DNA of 37,930 bases, from NCBI GenBank assembly GCA_964513215.1, contig CAZELU010000020.1:1-37930 (forward strand). Reading direction: 5' to 3'. Made by a program: the position numbers and the translations under genes. How positions within the stretch are numbered: position 1 is the stretch's first letter; each line of letters starts with the position of its first letter. The stretch is from Casp-actino8 sp964513215. GTDB lineage: Bacteria > Actinomycetota > Acidimicrobiia > Acidimicrobiales > Ilumatobacteraceae. Under the pieces are notes generated by a model that did not search any database, had not been told where the DNA came from, and worked only from the letters and a program-made list of their open reading frames with translations. This document shows, in pieces, positions 24,251-32,569 of this stretch.

Positions 24251-24685
24251 GTGCCGACGATCCTGCTTCTCCACGGACCGAACCTGAACCTCCTCGGCCA
24301 GCGAGAGCCGGAGATCTACGGCACCGCGACTCTCGACGACTACGTGTCAGCCTGCGCCACGTGGTCACGTGATCTCGGGTTCGATCTCGAGCACCGGCAG
24401 TCGAACCACGAGGGCGACCTGGTCGACGCGATTCACGCCGCCCGCGAGCGGTGTGTCGCGATCGTGATCAACGCCGGGGCCTTCACCCACTATGCGTGGT
24501 CGTTGCACGACGCTCTCGCAACGTTCAACGGGCCGATCATCGAAGTTCACATCTCGCAGCCGAACGCTCGGGAACCATGGCGTCACACCAGCGTGATCGC
24601 CCCGGTCGCGGACGGTTCTATCGCTGGTTTCGGTCTGCTGGGCTACCAATTGGCCCTCGAAGCGGTCGCTCGAATCCTTCGATGA
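24251..24685 (+). CDS. aroQ: Type II 3-dehydroquinate dehydratase
   Basis: A 144-residue dodecamer-type dehydroquinase. LLLHGPNLNLLGQREPEIYG carries the active-site Arg and Tyr of the flexible lid. NHEGDLVDAIH, NAGAFTHYAWSLHDAL (usually NPxAxTHTSxAxRDA) and EVHISQPNAREPWRHTS follow. The start is chosen at GTG 24251 because it gives the normal short N-terminus (MPTILLLHGPN) and has TAGCGT seven bases upstream. ATG 24245 or GTG 24242 would add two or three residues. It overlaps pepQ by ATGA. Confidence 0.93.
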   Translation: MPTILLLHGPNLNLLGQREPEIYGTATLDDYVSACATWSRDLGFDLEHRQSNHEGDLVDAIHAARERCVAIVINAGAFTHYAWSLHDALATFNGPIIEVHISQPNAREPWRHTSVIAPVADGSIAGFGLLGYQLALEAVARILR

Positions 24686-25764
24686 GCGTGTCGGCGCTGC
24701 GCATCGGCCGACTGCGAGAGCTTCTTCCTGTCGATGCCGGTGATTCGGTTCTCATCACCGACCTGAACGACATTCGCTACCTCACCGGTTTCACCGGTTC
24801 GAACGGTTGGCTCGTCGTGACCGAATCGTCGGTGCGACTGATCACCGACGGACGGTACGTCGAACAAGCCCGCTCGCAGACCGACGTCGACGTCGTGGAG
24901 GCTCGCACGGTGTCCGACATGGTCGGCGCTCTCGACCGCGAGCAGTCGACCCGCTTGATGTTCCAGTCGAGCCAGGTGTCCGTCGACCTCTTCGAGCGTT
25001 TGAAATCGGTCGGCGGCCAGCTGCACCCGATCGGCACGAAACTCGCCGACCTTCGCCGCGCGAAGGACCCGACTGAGATCGCTGCGATCGAACGCGCCGT
25101 CCGATGCGCTGACCTCGCATTGGCCGAGGTGTGCCCAACGATCGACGATTCGATGACCGAGAAGGACGTCCGTGACGAACTCGAGTACCGCATGCGTCGA
25201 CACGGCGCCGACGGTCCCTCGTACGACACCATTGTCGCTTCCGGTCCGGTCAACTCGGCGCGCCCTCACCATCGTCCGTCGTCGCGTCGTTTGGAGGAGG
25301 GTGACCTCATCGTGATCGATGTGGGTGCACTCGTCGACGGTTACCACTCCGATCTCACCCGAACCTTCGCTCTGGGTGCATGCAGCGACGAACTGAGAGA
25401 GCGGTACGAGATCGTTCGCGAATCGCAGCGTCGCGGGGTGAACGCGGTGCGTCCCGGGACTCAGGCCCGCGACATCGACGAAATCTGCCGGGAAGTTTTC
25501 CGCTCTCGCGACCTGGAAGCCGACTTCGTTCACGGAACCGGTCACGGGGTCGGCCTCGTCATTCACGAAGAACCATTCCTCGGCCCAACGTCGACAGCGA
25601 CCCTTTCCGCCGGAGATGTCGTGACCGTCGAGCCGGGCCTCTATCGTGTGGGTCTCGGTGGTGTCCGCATCGAAGACCTTCTCGTGGTCGACGAGACCGG
25701 ATCCCGAGTTCTCTCCACATTTCCCAAGGACTTGATATGCCTGCCATCACGACCAACGATCTGA
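24682..25764 (+). CDS. pepQ: M24B aminopeptidase P-like peptidase (Xaa-Pro peptidase)
   Basis: A 360-residue pita-bread metallopeptidase that splits X-Pro bonds. The N-terminal creatinase-like domain (about 1-130) precedes the catalytic domain. The five dimetal ligands are in VIDVGALVDGYHSDLTRTF (two Asp), GTGHGVGLVIHE (His), VTVEPGLY (Glu) and GVRIEDLL (Glu). Its last 28 bases overlap efp, giving the tail LICLPSRPTI. The position directly before efp is conserved in many Gram-positive bacteria. Whether it is an aminopeptidase or a prolidase cannot be decided from sequence. Confidence 0.94.
   Translation: MSVSALRIGRLRELLPVDAGDSVLITDLNDIRYLTGFTGSNGWLVVTESSVRLITDGRYVEQARSQTDVDVVEARTVSDMVGALDREQSTRLMFQSSQVSVDLFERLKSVGGQLHPIGTKLADLRRAKDPTEIAAIERAVRCADLALAEVCPTIDDSMTEKDVRDELEYRMRRHGADGPSYDTIVASGPVNSARPHHRPSSRRLEEGDLIVIDVGALVDGYHSDLTRTFALGACSDELRERYEIVRESQRRGVNAVRPGTQARDIDEICREVFRSRDLEADFVHGTGHGVGLVIHEEPFLGPTSTATLSAGDVVTVEPGLYRVGLGGVRIEDLLVVDETGSRVLSTFPKDLICLPSRPTI
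25726..25730 (+). promoter_or_regulatory. Ribosome binding site of efp inside pepQ
   Basis: AAGGA is placed 6 bases before the ATG at 25737. It confirms that efp starts within the 3' end of pepQ, a real 28-base out-of-frame overlap and not a misplaced start. Confidence 0.75.
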
Positions 25765-26300
25765 AGAACGGGATCACCCTCGAACTCGACAACGGCCTCT
25801 TTCAGGTCGTGGAGTTCCAGCACGTGAAGCCCGGCAAGGGTGGAGCTTTCGTGCGCACCAAGTTGCGCAACGTGCGTACTGGCAACGTCTTCGAGAAGAC
25901 GTTCAACGCGGGTATTCGAGTCGAACAGGCCATTCTCGACAAGAAGGACATGCAGTTCCTGTACCGCGATGGGGACGACTACGTCTTCATGGACACGGTC
26001 TCGTACGACCAGATGAACGTGAACCCGAGTGCCCTCGGTGAAGCGGCCGATTATCTCATCGAGTCCATGAGCGCCATCATCGCTCAGCACAACGGCGAAA
26101 TCGTTTCGGTAGAAATTCCGGCTGCGGTCGAACTCACGATCGCCAATACCGAACCCGGAGTGCAAGGTGACCGCGTCTCCGGTGCTCGCAAGCCGGCTGA
26201 GCTCGAGACCGGCAAGGTCATTCAGGTGCCTCTGTTCGTGAACGTGGGCGACAAGGTTCGCGTCGACACCCGCACCGGCGATTACATCACGCGAGTCTGA
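25737..26300 (+). CDS. efp: Elongation factor P
   Basis: A 187-residue, three-domain EF-P that relieves ribosome stalling at polyproline stretches. The domain I loop tip is HVKPGKGGAFVRTKLRN with the lysine at position 34, the residue post-translationally modified in many bacteria. No EpmA- or EpmB-like gene is in the window, so its modification state is unknown. Domain III ends with the usual DKVRVDTRTGDYITRV. nusB follows after 4 bases. Confidence 0.97.
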   Translation: MPAITTNDLKNGITLELDNGLFQVVEFQHVKPGKGGAFVRTKLRNVRTGNVFEKTFNAGIRVEQAILDKKDMQFLYRDGDDYVFMDTVSYDQMNVNPSALGEAADYLIESMSAIIAQHNGEIVSVEIPAAVELTIANTEPGVQGDRVSGARKPAELETGKVIQVPLFVNVGDKVRVDTRTGDYITRV

Positions 26301-26304
26301 GCAC

Positions 26305-26694
26305 ATGACCGACGCCCGCTCGGCGGCGCGCGAGCACGCTCTATCGCTTCTCTACGAAGCCGAGACCAAGAATTGTCCGGCTTCCGAGGTGCTGAGCGCT
26401 CAAATCGTCGACCCGGAGCCGGACACCGTCCTTCTGGTGGACGGTGTGGCCCACTACACGCAGAAGATCGACGAACTCATCGCTGAGCGCTCGAGTGGCT
26501 GGCGACTCGACCGGATGGCGACACTCGACCTCATCGTCCTGCGCATCGCGACGTTCGAACTACTTCATCGTCCAGACGTTCCGACCGCCGTCGTTCTCAA
26601 CGAAGCGGTCGAACTCGCCAAGCGATTCGGAACCGACGACTCGGGTCGATTCGTCAACGGTGTTCTGGCCACGATGGCTCGCGACGTTCGTTAG
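26305..26694 (+). CDS. nusB: Transcription antitermination factor NusB
   Basis: A 129-residue all-helical RNA-binding protein that, with NusE (S10), binds boxA and promotes rRNA antitermination. SAAREHALSLLYEAE is the N-terminal arginine-rich helix. RMATLDLIVLRIATFELL and VVLNEAVELAKRFGTDDSGRFVNGVL are the signature helices. It closes the alaS-nusB block. Its stop overlaps the convergent Rrf2 gene by 3-4 bases. Confidence 0.96.
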   Translation: MTDARSAAREHALSLLYEAETKNCPASEVLSAQIVDPEPDTVLLVDGVAHYTQKIDELIAERSSGWRLDRMATLDLIVLRIATFELLHRPDVPTAVVLNEAVELAKRFGTDDSGRFVNGVLATMARDVR

Positions 26695-27140
26695 TGCGCG
26701 AGCGGTTCGGGCCACGGACCCTGACCGCGTGCGGCGGCCGCGACGTCGGCCAACGAATAGCCCTCGAGGTGGTGGCGCATGTGCTCACCGGTTTGCTTCC
26801 AGATCGCGAGGAGAACACATTGGCCTTCGTGGTCGCACGATCCGTTTTGATGCGGTTCACCGAAGTCACCCACCACGATGGGGCCGTCGACCGCCGACAC
26901 GACGTCGGACAACCGGATCTCCTCGGGTCGACGGGCCAAGGTGTAACCGCCGCCGACGCCGCGTTTCGAGCGCACGAGTCCGGCTCCCTTCAACGCCAAC
27001 AGGATCTGCTCGAGATAGGGCTGGGGGAGGCCGGTGCGGTCGGCAATGTCGCGCACCGAGGTGGGGCCAGGTTCATCACAGTGCAACGTGAGACTGAGGA
27101 GGGCACGGCAGGCGTAGTCACCTCGAGTCGAAACGCGCAC
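26691..27140 (-). CDS. Rrf2-family transcriptional regulator
   Basis: A 149-residue winged-helix regulator. The N-terminus RVSTRGDYACRALLSL is typical, and the HTH region covers about 27-65 (VRDIADRTGLPQPYLEQILLAL, RSKRGVGGGYTLAR). The effector loop has only two of the three cysteines that bind Fe-S clusters in IscR/NsrR proteins: Cys102 and Cys108 (CDHEGQC). The third position is Trp114. It could bind an unusual cluster, sense thiols, or act without a cofactor as CymR does. It is transcribed alone from a leaderless-type promoter and diverges from the phosphodiesterase-like gene. Confidence 0.92.
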   Translation of the reverse strand: MRVSTRGDYACRALLSLTLHCDEPGPTSVRDIADRTGLPQPYLEQILLALKGAGLVRSKRGVGGGYTLARRPEEIRLSDVVSAVDGPIVVGDFGEPHQNGSCDHEGQCVLLAIWKQTGEHMRHHLEGYSLADVAAAARGQGPWPEPLAH

Positions 27141-27146
27141 GACACC

Positions 27147-27152
27147 ATCGTA
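27147..27152 (-). promoter_or_regulatory. Leaderless-type -10 (TACGAT) for the Rrf2 gene
   Basis: On the minus strand TACGAT is followed by six bases and GTG at 27140. The Rrf2 protein may repress itself from this 56-base divergent region, but I see no clear inverted repeat operator. Confidence 0.5.
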
Positions 27153-27184
27153 GGCGTTGGGGCCTCGGGGCGACGGAGATGTGG

Positions 27185-27190
27185 TGAACT
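27185..27190 (+). promoter_or_regulatory. Possible leaderless -10 (TGAACT) for the gene at 27197
   Basis: TGAACT is followed by six bases and GTG. It differs from TANNNT at the second base, so it is only a weak candidate. No ribosome site is visible. Confidence 0.25.
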
Positions 27191-27196
27191 GGTCGG

Positions 27197-28303
27197 GTGC
27201 CCGAGCCGCTGATTCCCGACTATCGCGGCCCGTGCCTCACCGGAGTCGTCCCAGGTCTGTTGATTTCACCACCGGGTCGCCGGCCGACCTGGTTCCCAGA
27301 GGTACTGAATCAGGCCGAGCGTGTCGTGCTCCTCGTGCTCGACGGTCTGGGTTGGAACCAACTCCAGAACCACCGGACCAGCGCGCCGACGCTGTCGACG
27401 ATGTCGGGCGGTGCCATCGCGTCGGTTGCGCCGACCACGACGGCCACCGCACTGACCAGCTTGTGCACCGGTGCGACCCCTCTCGAGCACGGAATCGTCG
27501 GATACCGCATCGACATGGGCGACACGATCATGAATTCGCTGCGTTGGGGTGAGGGTCGACGCGATCTACGCACCGTTCATCGCCCGTCCGACGTGCAGCC
27601 GATCCCACCTTTCTGCGGCCTCGACGCCGAAGTGGTCGGCCGAGTCGAGCACCGCAACACCGGGTTCACCGAGGCGCACCAACGCGGTGCCTCCTATCGC
27701 GGATGGCGGACTCCGAGTTCGTTGTCCGTCGAGATCACCGCTGCCCTCGCGAGCGGCGCTCGGTTCGTCTACGCGTACTACGACGGCATCGACACCACCG
27801 CGCACGAACACGGGTTCGGCGTTCACTACGAGGCCGAGATTCGCTTCGTCGATGGATTGGTGACATCGATCCTCGATGCGCTTCCGAGCGGAGTCGTTCT
27901 CGCGGTGGTCGCCGATCACGGACAGGTCGAAACCGCTGACGCGCTGGTCGATCTCGATACCGCAGTCACGCGGCTCGTCGATCACGAGTCGGGTGAGGGT
28001 CGGTTTCGTTGGCTCCACGCTCGATCCGGTCAGGAGACCTCGCTCCGCGACGCCTGTTCTCGGTATTCGCCGATCGCCTGGGTCAAGACTCGTGAAGAGG
28101 TGCTTTCAGAGGGGTGGCTGGGGCACCGAGTGGGCCACCAGACGGAGATCAGCGCGCGACGCCTCGGCGATGTGGCTCTGATTCCTCACGGGGCACACAG
28201 TTTCGAAGCCCCGACTGATGCGACACCTTCGTCACTCGTGTGTCGTCACGGATCTCTCACCGCTGACGAAGTGCTGGTTCCACTCGTGGCCCGAATCGCC
28301 TGA
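27197..28303 (+). CDS. Alkaline phosphatase superfamily protein (nucleotide pyrophosphatase/phosphodiesterase type)
   Basis: A 368-residue protein of the type I phosphodiesterase/nucleotide pyrophosphatase group. LLVLDGLGWN gives the first metal Asp, and SVAPTTTATALTSLCTG contains the nucleophilic threonine. YYDGIDTTAHEHG and VVADHGQ supply further metal ligands, and a C-terminal CRHGSL histidine completes the set. There is no signal peptide, so it is probably cytoplasmic, unlike many relatives. The substrate is unknown; a phosphodiester or nucleotide is expected. It is divergent from the Rrf2 gene, which makes it a candidate target of that regulator. Confidence 0.88.
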   Translation: MPEPLIPDYRGPCLTGVVPGLLISPPGRRPTWFPEVLNQAERVVLLVLDGLGWNQLQNHRTSAPTLSTMSGGAIASVAPTTTATALTSLCTGATPLEHGIVGYRIDMGDTIMNSLRWGEGRRDLRTVHRPSDVQPIPPFCGLDAEVVGRVEHRNTGFTEAHQRGASYRGWRTPSSLSVEITAALASGARFVYAYYDGIDTTAHEHGFGVHYEAEIRFVDGLVTSILDALPSGVVLAVVADHGQVETADALVDLDTAVTRLVDHESGEGRFRWLHARSGQETSLRDACSRYSPIAWVKTREEVLSEGWLGHRVGHQTEISARRLGDVALIPHGAHSFEAPTDATPSSLVCRHGSLTADEVLVPLVARIA

Positions 28304-28407
28304 TCACACGCTTCACCCCGGTCCTGCCGTGCATCCCGGCTCGGGTCTGTGTCAATCTGAGACTCGGTCCTGTGCCTCCCGAGAACTCCACCAACCGAAG
28401 AGACCCC
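28304..28407 (+). other. Intergenic region before bpa/pafE
   Basis: About 104 bases without a gene. It holds an alternative GTG start for the next gene (28372) and a CAATCT at 28354-28359 that might be a -10. I see no stem-loop strong enough to call a terminator. Confidence 0.4.
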
Positions 28408-28908
28408 ATGTCGAACGAAGTACATCAGCCCGACGCCATCATCGCGTCCAACGGCGAACTGCCTTCACCGGAGGCTCCTACGGTCGCGCCCACGCTCACC
28501 GAGGCCGTGACCGAACCCGGCAAAGTGATGCGTATCGGATCGATGGTGAAGCAGTTGCTCGAAGAGTTGCGCAGTTCTCAACTCGACCACGAGAGTCGCG
28601 AGCGGCTGGCCGAGATCTACGAACGTTCGATCGTCGAACTGGCCAGCGCCCTGTCACCCGACCTGCAGCACGAATTGAAGATGTTGGCGCTCCCGTTCGG
28701 CGACGACGTGCCGACCGATGGTGAGCTACGGATCGCACAGGCCCAACTAGTCGGCTGGCTGGAGGGGCTCTTCCACGGGATCCAGGCCACACTGTTCGCC
28801 CAGCAGATGGCCGCTCGCCAGCAGTTCGAGCAGATGCGCCGAATCGGTCCGGGCGGTCAACCGCTCCCCGAAAATCCGTCTGACGGTCGCCCCGGTACCT
28901 ACCTCTGA
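28408..28908 (+). CDS. bpa: Bacterial proteasome activator Bpa/PafE
   Basis: A 166-residue helical protein of the Bpa (PafE, formerly DUF2587) family. In mycobacteria it forms a dodecameric ring that opens the 20S proteasome without ATP for degradation of selected or unfolded proteins. After a disordered N-terminus (1-40) comes PGKVMRIGSMVKQLLEELR and then DGELRIAQAQLVGWLEGLFH, FAQQMAARQQFEQMRR, the family core. The C-terminus is GTYL, close to the GQYL tail that docks in the proteasome alpha ring. ATG 28408 with GAAGAG upstream is preferred over GTG 28372. It implies a 20S proteasome elsewhere in the genome. Confidence 0.93.
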   Translation: MSNEVHQPDAIIASNGELPSPEAPTVAPTLTEAVTEPGKVMRIGSMVKQLLEELRSSQLDHESRERLAEIYERSIVELASALSPDLQHELKMLALPFGDDVPTDGELRIAQAQLVGWLEGLFHGIQATLFAQQMAARQQFEQMRRIGPGGQPLPENPSDGRPGTYL

Positions 28909-28916
28909 CGGCCTGC

Positions 28917-28922
28917 TACTGT
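28917..28922 (+). promoter_or_regulatory. Candidate -10 (TACTGT) for dnaE
   Basis: TACTGT lies just after the bpa stop, 55 bases before the dnaE GTG. The leader then carries a strong AAGGAGG ribosome site at 28965-28971, six bases from the start codon. Confidence 0.4.
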
Positions 28923-28977
28923 CGCAAACCACATTCGTGTGATTCGCGACTGTTCGGCCGAGTGAAGGAGGGAAAAC

Positions 28978-31900
28978 GTGGGGGCCTCGTTCACGCACCT
29001 CCACGTCCACACCGAGTTCTCCATGCTCGACGGGGCGGCCAAACTCGACGAGTTGGTGGCCAAGGCGGTCGCCGACGGGCAGCCCGCGCTCGGCATGACC
29101 GACCACGGGAACATGTACGGGGTTCTCGACTTCTATCGCGAGTGCCGACAACAGGGAATCAAGCCCATCGTCGGCACCGAGGCCTACATGGCGGGGGAGA
29201 GCCGGTTCGACCGCCCACCCCGGCGCGGTCGTCTCGACGACACCGGAGGTGACGTGGAGGGTGGCGGCAAGCTCTACTACCACCTCACGCTCCTGGCCGA
29301 GAACGACATCGGCTACCGCAATCTCATCAAGCTCAGCAGCCTGGCGTTTCTGGAGGGCTTCTATTACCAGCCACGCATGGATTGGGATCTCCTCTCCCGA
29401 CACAGCGACGGCCTCATCGCCACCACCGGGTGCCTCGGTGGCCACGTACTCCAGCATCTCCTCCGAGGTGACTACGACGGCGCCCGCTCGCGGGCGGCGC
29501 GTCTGCAGGAGATCTTCGGTCGCGACAACTTGTTCGTCGAGCTGCAGGATCACAATCTGCCCGACCAGGCCCGCACCAATCCGCTTCTCATGCGCCTGGC
29601 CCAGGACATCGGAGCACCGCTCCTCGCCACCAACGACTCTCATTACGTCCATCGCCACGACAGCGCCGCGCACGATGCGTTGCTGTGTGTTCAGACCGGG
29701 TCGCTCATGTCCGACCCGAACCGCTTCAAGTTCGACGGCACCGAGCACTACCTCAAGACGGCGGACGAAATGCGGTATCTCTTCCGCGAAGTTCCCGAGG
29801 CGTGTGACAACACACTCTGGATAGCCGAGCGGTCCGATCTGACGATCGAATTCGGCAAACCTCAACTCCCTTCCTTCCCTCTCCCGAAGGGATTCTCGAC
29901 CGATGCCGAGTATCTACGTCACCTGACACTCGAAGGTGCGGCACAACGTTGGGGCAAGGATCTGCCCCCCTCGGTCGTCGAGCGTCTGGCTTACGAGCTC
30001 AAGGTCATCGAGGACATGGGCTTCGCGTCTTACTTCCTCATCGTCTGGGATCTCATTCGCCACGCCAAGGAACGCGGTATTCGCGTCGGTCCGGGTCGCG
30101 GCTCGGCGGCCGGTTGTGCCACTGCGTATTGCCTGCGGATCACCGAGATCGACCCCATTCGTTACGACCTGCTCTTCGAACGCTTCCTCAACCCGAGCCG
30201 TGTCTCCATGCCCGACATCGACATGGACTTCGACTCGCGCTACCGCGACGAAATGATCAGGTACGTCACCGAGAAGTACGGCCGAGATCGCGTCGCTCAG
30301 ATCATCACGTTCAACACGATCAAGGCGCGAAACGCTGTCCGCGATGCGGCCCGGGTGCTCGGACACGATTACGGCGTCGGCGACAAACTGGCCAAGGCGA
30401 TGCCACCCCTCGTGATGGGTCGCGACACACCGTTGAAGTACTGCCTCGAACCGCACCCGAAGTTCGAAGACGGTTTCCGGGCCGCGACCGAGTTGCGCGA
30501 CATGTACGAGACCGACCCGATTGCCAAGGAAGTGATCGACGTCGCCAAGGGTCTCGAGGGCCTCAAACGCTCGACCGGAATCCACGCCGCGGCGGTCGTG
30601 ATTTCCAAGGAACCCTTGGTCGAGTACCTGCCGGTGCAGCGCAAGCCCGAACAGGGCAAGTCTCCCGATGAGACTCCCATCACCACGCAGTACGAAATGC
30701 ACGGCGTCGAGGACCTCGGTCTACTCAAAATGGACTTCCTCGGTCTGCGAAATCTGGACGTGATCACCGACACGGTGACCCTCATCCGAAACACCGTCGA
30801 TCCCGAATTCGACATCGACACCGTGTCCCTCGAGGAACCGGCCGTCTTCGAACTGCTCGGTCGCGGCGAGACGACCGGAGTGTTCCAACTCGAATCGACC
30901 CCGATGCAGCAACTGCTGCGCGCCATGGCGCCGACCAGTTTCGAAGACGTATCGGCCGTGATCGCGCTCTATCGCCCCGGCCCAATGAGCGTCAACATGC
31001 ATTACGACTACGCCGATCGCAAGAATCGGCGCAAGCCGGTCGAGTACTTCCATCCGCAAGCCGAAGAAATCCTCTCCGACACGTACGGATTGATGATCTA
31101 CCAAGAAAGCGTCATGCGCGTCGCGCAGCGTTTTGCCGGCTACTCCCTCGCCGAAGCCGACAACTTGCGAAAGGCCTGTGGCAAGAAGGTTCGCGAGTTG
31201 ATGGAGAAGGAGCGCTCCAAGTTCATCGAGGGATGCGACCGCACCGGTTACGGGACCGATTTGGGCAACTACCTGTTCGACATCATCGAGAACTTCGCCG
31301 ACTACGCGTTCAACAAGTCGCACTCGTTCGGGTACGGACTCGTCTGCTATCAGACCGCGTATCTGAAGGCGAAGTATCCGGTTCACTTCTTCGCGGCGCT
31401 CCTCACGTCAGTGAAGGACAATCTCGACAAAGCCGCGGGCTACCTCGCCGACGCCCGTCGGCAGCGGGTCGACGTGCGGCCGCCCGACATCAACGTGTCC
31501 GACGTGGATTTCTCGGCTCTACCCGCCGAGATGGCCGTCACATTCGGACTCTCGGCGATCAAGGGTGTCGGTAGTGCGGTCTGCGCGAAGATCGTGGCCG
31601 AACGTCGAGACGGCGGTCCTTTCGAGTCGTTCCACGACTTTTGCATGAGGGTCCCCACCGACTGCCTCAACAAGCGAACCATCGAGTCGTTCATCAAGGT
31701 GGGAGCTTTCGATTCATTGAAGCACCCACGGCGAGGTCTACTGACCGTGTTCGAGGAGATCATCGACGATGCCGTGAGTCGTCGACACGAGGCCGACCAA
31801 GGTGTGCTCAGTTTGTTCGATCAACTCGAGGACGGCCCGGCGGACTTCTCGCTCGACCGTCCGATTCCCGACCTCCAGTTCGATCGCGAGTTGACCATCA

Positions 31901-32499
31901 AGTTCGAGCGTGAGCTCTTGGGGCTGTACATCACCGATCATCCGCTGGCCGGTCACGAGGCGACGTTGGCCCGCCGAACCAGCGCGGCGACGGTCGACAT
32001 CTCCGACATGGACAACGGCGCCGTGTGCACGCTCGGCGGAGTCGTGTCGAAACTCGAGAAGAAGACCACGCGCCGTGGCGACCAGATGTTGATCCTCAAT
32101 CTGGAGGATTTTCACGGATCGGTCGAAGTGACGCTCTTCAGCAAGGCGGCCGCCGCGCACGGCCACAAGATCCGCGAAGACGGTGTCGTTCTGATCAAGG
32201 GCCGCGTCAATGCGAACGACGACCGGCGATCGTTCTCGGCCATCGAAGTCGAGGCACTTCGACTCTCCGTGCGCAACCCCGAATTGCGCCTCAATCTCCC
32301 CGTCGACACCATCGCGCGCAATCGGATCGACGAGTTACGCGAGATCCTTCGTCGTCATCCCGGCGAATCTCCGGTCTTCTTGCACCTGGGGCCGGACAAG
32401 ATTCTCGAACTCGGAGCCGACTTCGCGGTCGAGATCGATCGTGTCGTTCCCGACCTGCGAGTCGCGTTCGGTATCGACGTCATCTTGCCCTCGGCGTGA
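28978..32499 (+). CDS. dnaE: DNA polymerase III alpha subunit (DnaE1 type)
   Basis: A 1173-residue replicative polymerase. The PHP domain (1-about 280) keeps its metal ligands: His9 and His11 (HLHVHTEFS), Asp18, His43 (TDHGNM), Glu68 (GTEAY), His102, Cys152 (TTGCLGG), Asp220 and His222 (TNDSHY). It should therefore be an active proofreading nuclease, as in mycobacterial DnaE1. The polymerase aspartates are Asp413 and Asp415 in MPDIDMDF and Asp586 in LKMDFLGL. A helix-hairpin-helix region (SAIKGVGSAVCAKI), a beta-binding segment (GVLSLFDQL) and an OB-fold (CTLGGVVSKLEKK, LNLEDFHGSVEVTLF) follow. The GTG start has AAGGAGG six bases upstream. Confidence 0.97.
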   Translation: MGASFTHLHVHTEFSMLDGAAKLDELVAKAVADGQPALGMTDHGNMYGVLDFYRECRQQGIKPIVGTEAYMAGESRFDRPPRRGRLDDTGGDVEGGGKLYYHLTLLAENDIGYRNLIKLSSLAFLEGFYYQPRMDWDLLSRHSDGLIATTGCLGGHVLQHLLRGDYDGARSRAARLQEIFGRDNLFVELQDHNLPDQARTNPLLMRLAQDIGAPLLATNDSHYVHRHDSAAHDALLCVQTGSLMSDPNRFKFDGTEHYLKTADEMRYLFREVPEACDNTLWIAERSDLTIEFGKPQLPSFPLPKGFSTDAEYLRHLTLEGAAQRWGKDLPPSVVERLAYELKVIEDMGFASYFLIVWDLIRHAKERGIRVGPGRGSAAGCATAYCLRITEIDPIRYDLLFERFLNPSRVSMPDIDMDFDSRYRDEMIRYVTEKYGRDRVAQIITFNTIKARNAVRDAARVLGHDYGVGDKLAKAMPPLVMGRDTPLKYCLEPHPKFEDGFRAATELRDMYETDPIAKEVIDVAKGLEGLKRSTGIHAAAVVISKEPLVEYLPVQRKPEQGKSPDETPITTQYEMHGVEDLGLLKMDFLGLRNLDVITDTVTLIRNTVDPEFDIDTVSLEEPAVFELLGRGETTGVFQLESTPMQQLLRAMAPTSFEDVSAVIALYRPGPMSVNMHYDYADRKNRRKPVEYFHPQAEEILSDTYGLMIYQESVMRVAQRFAGYSLAEADNLRKACGKKVRELMEKERSKFIEGCDRTGYGTDLGNYLFDIIENFADYAFNKSHSFGYGLVCYQTAYLKAKYPVHFFAALLTSVKDNLDKAAGYLADARRQRVDVRPPDINVSDVDFSALPAEMAVTFGLSAIKGVGSAVCAKIVAERRDGGPFESFHDFCMRVPTDCLNKRTIESFIKVGAFDSLKHPRRGLLTVFEEIIDDAVSRRHEADQGVLSLFDQLEDGPADFSLDRPIPDLQFDRELTIKFERELLGLYITDHPLAGHEATLARRTSAATVDISDMDNGAVCTLGGVVSKLEKKTTRRGDQMLILNLEDFHGSVEVTLFSKAAAAHGHKIREDGVVLIKGRVNANDDRRSFSAIEVEALRLSVRNPELRLNLPVDTIARNRIDELREILRRHPGESPVFLHLGPDKILELGADFAVEIDRVVPDLRVAFGIDVILPSA

Positions 32500-32569
32500 G
32501 CACGGGTTTCTTCCGGACGAGTCGAGATGGCAGAATGTAGGGGTTCGCGCCCAGGGGAGTCAGCGCTGT

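Noticed and set aside
28372..28407. GTG 28372 as start of bpa
   Set aside because: It adds MPPENSTNRRDP without family support. The ATG at 28408 has GAAGAG close upstream. The longer form cannot be fully excluded.
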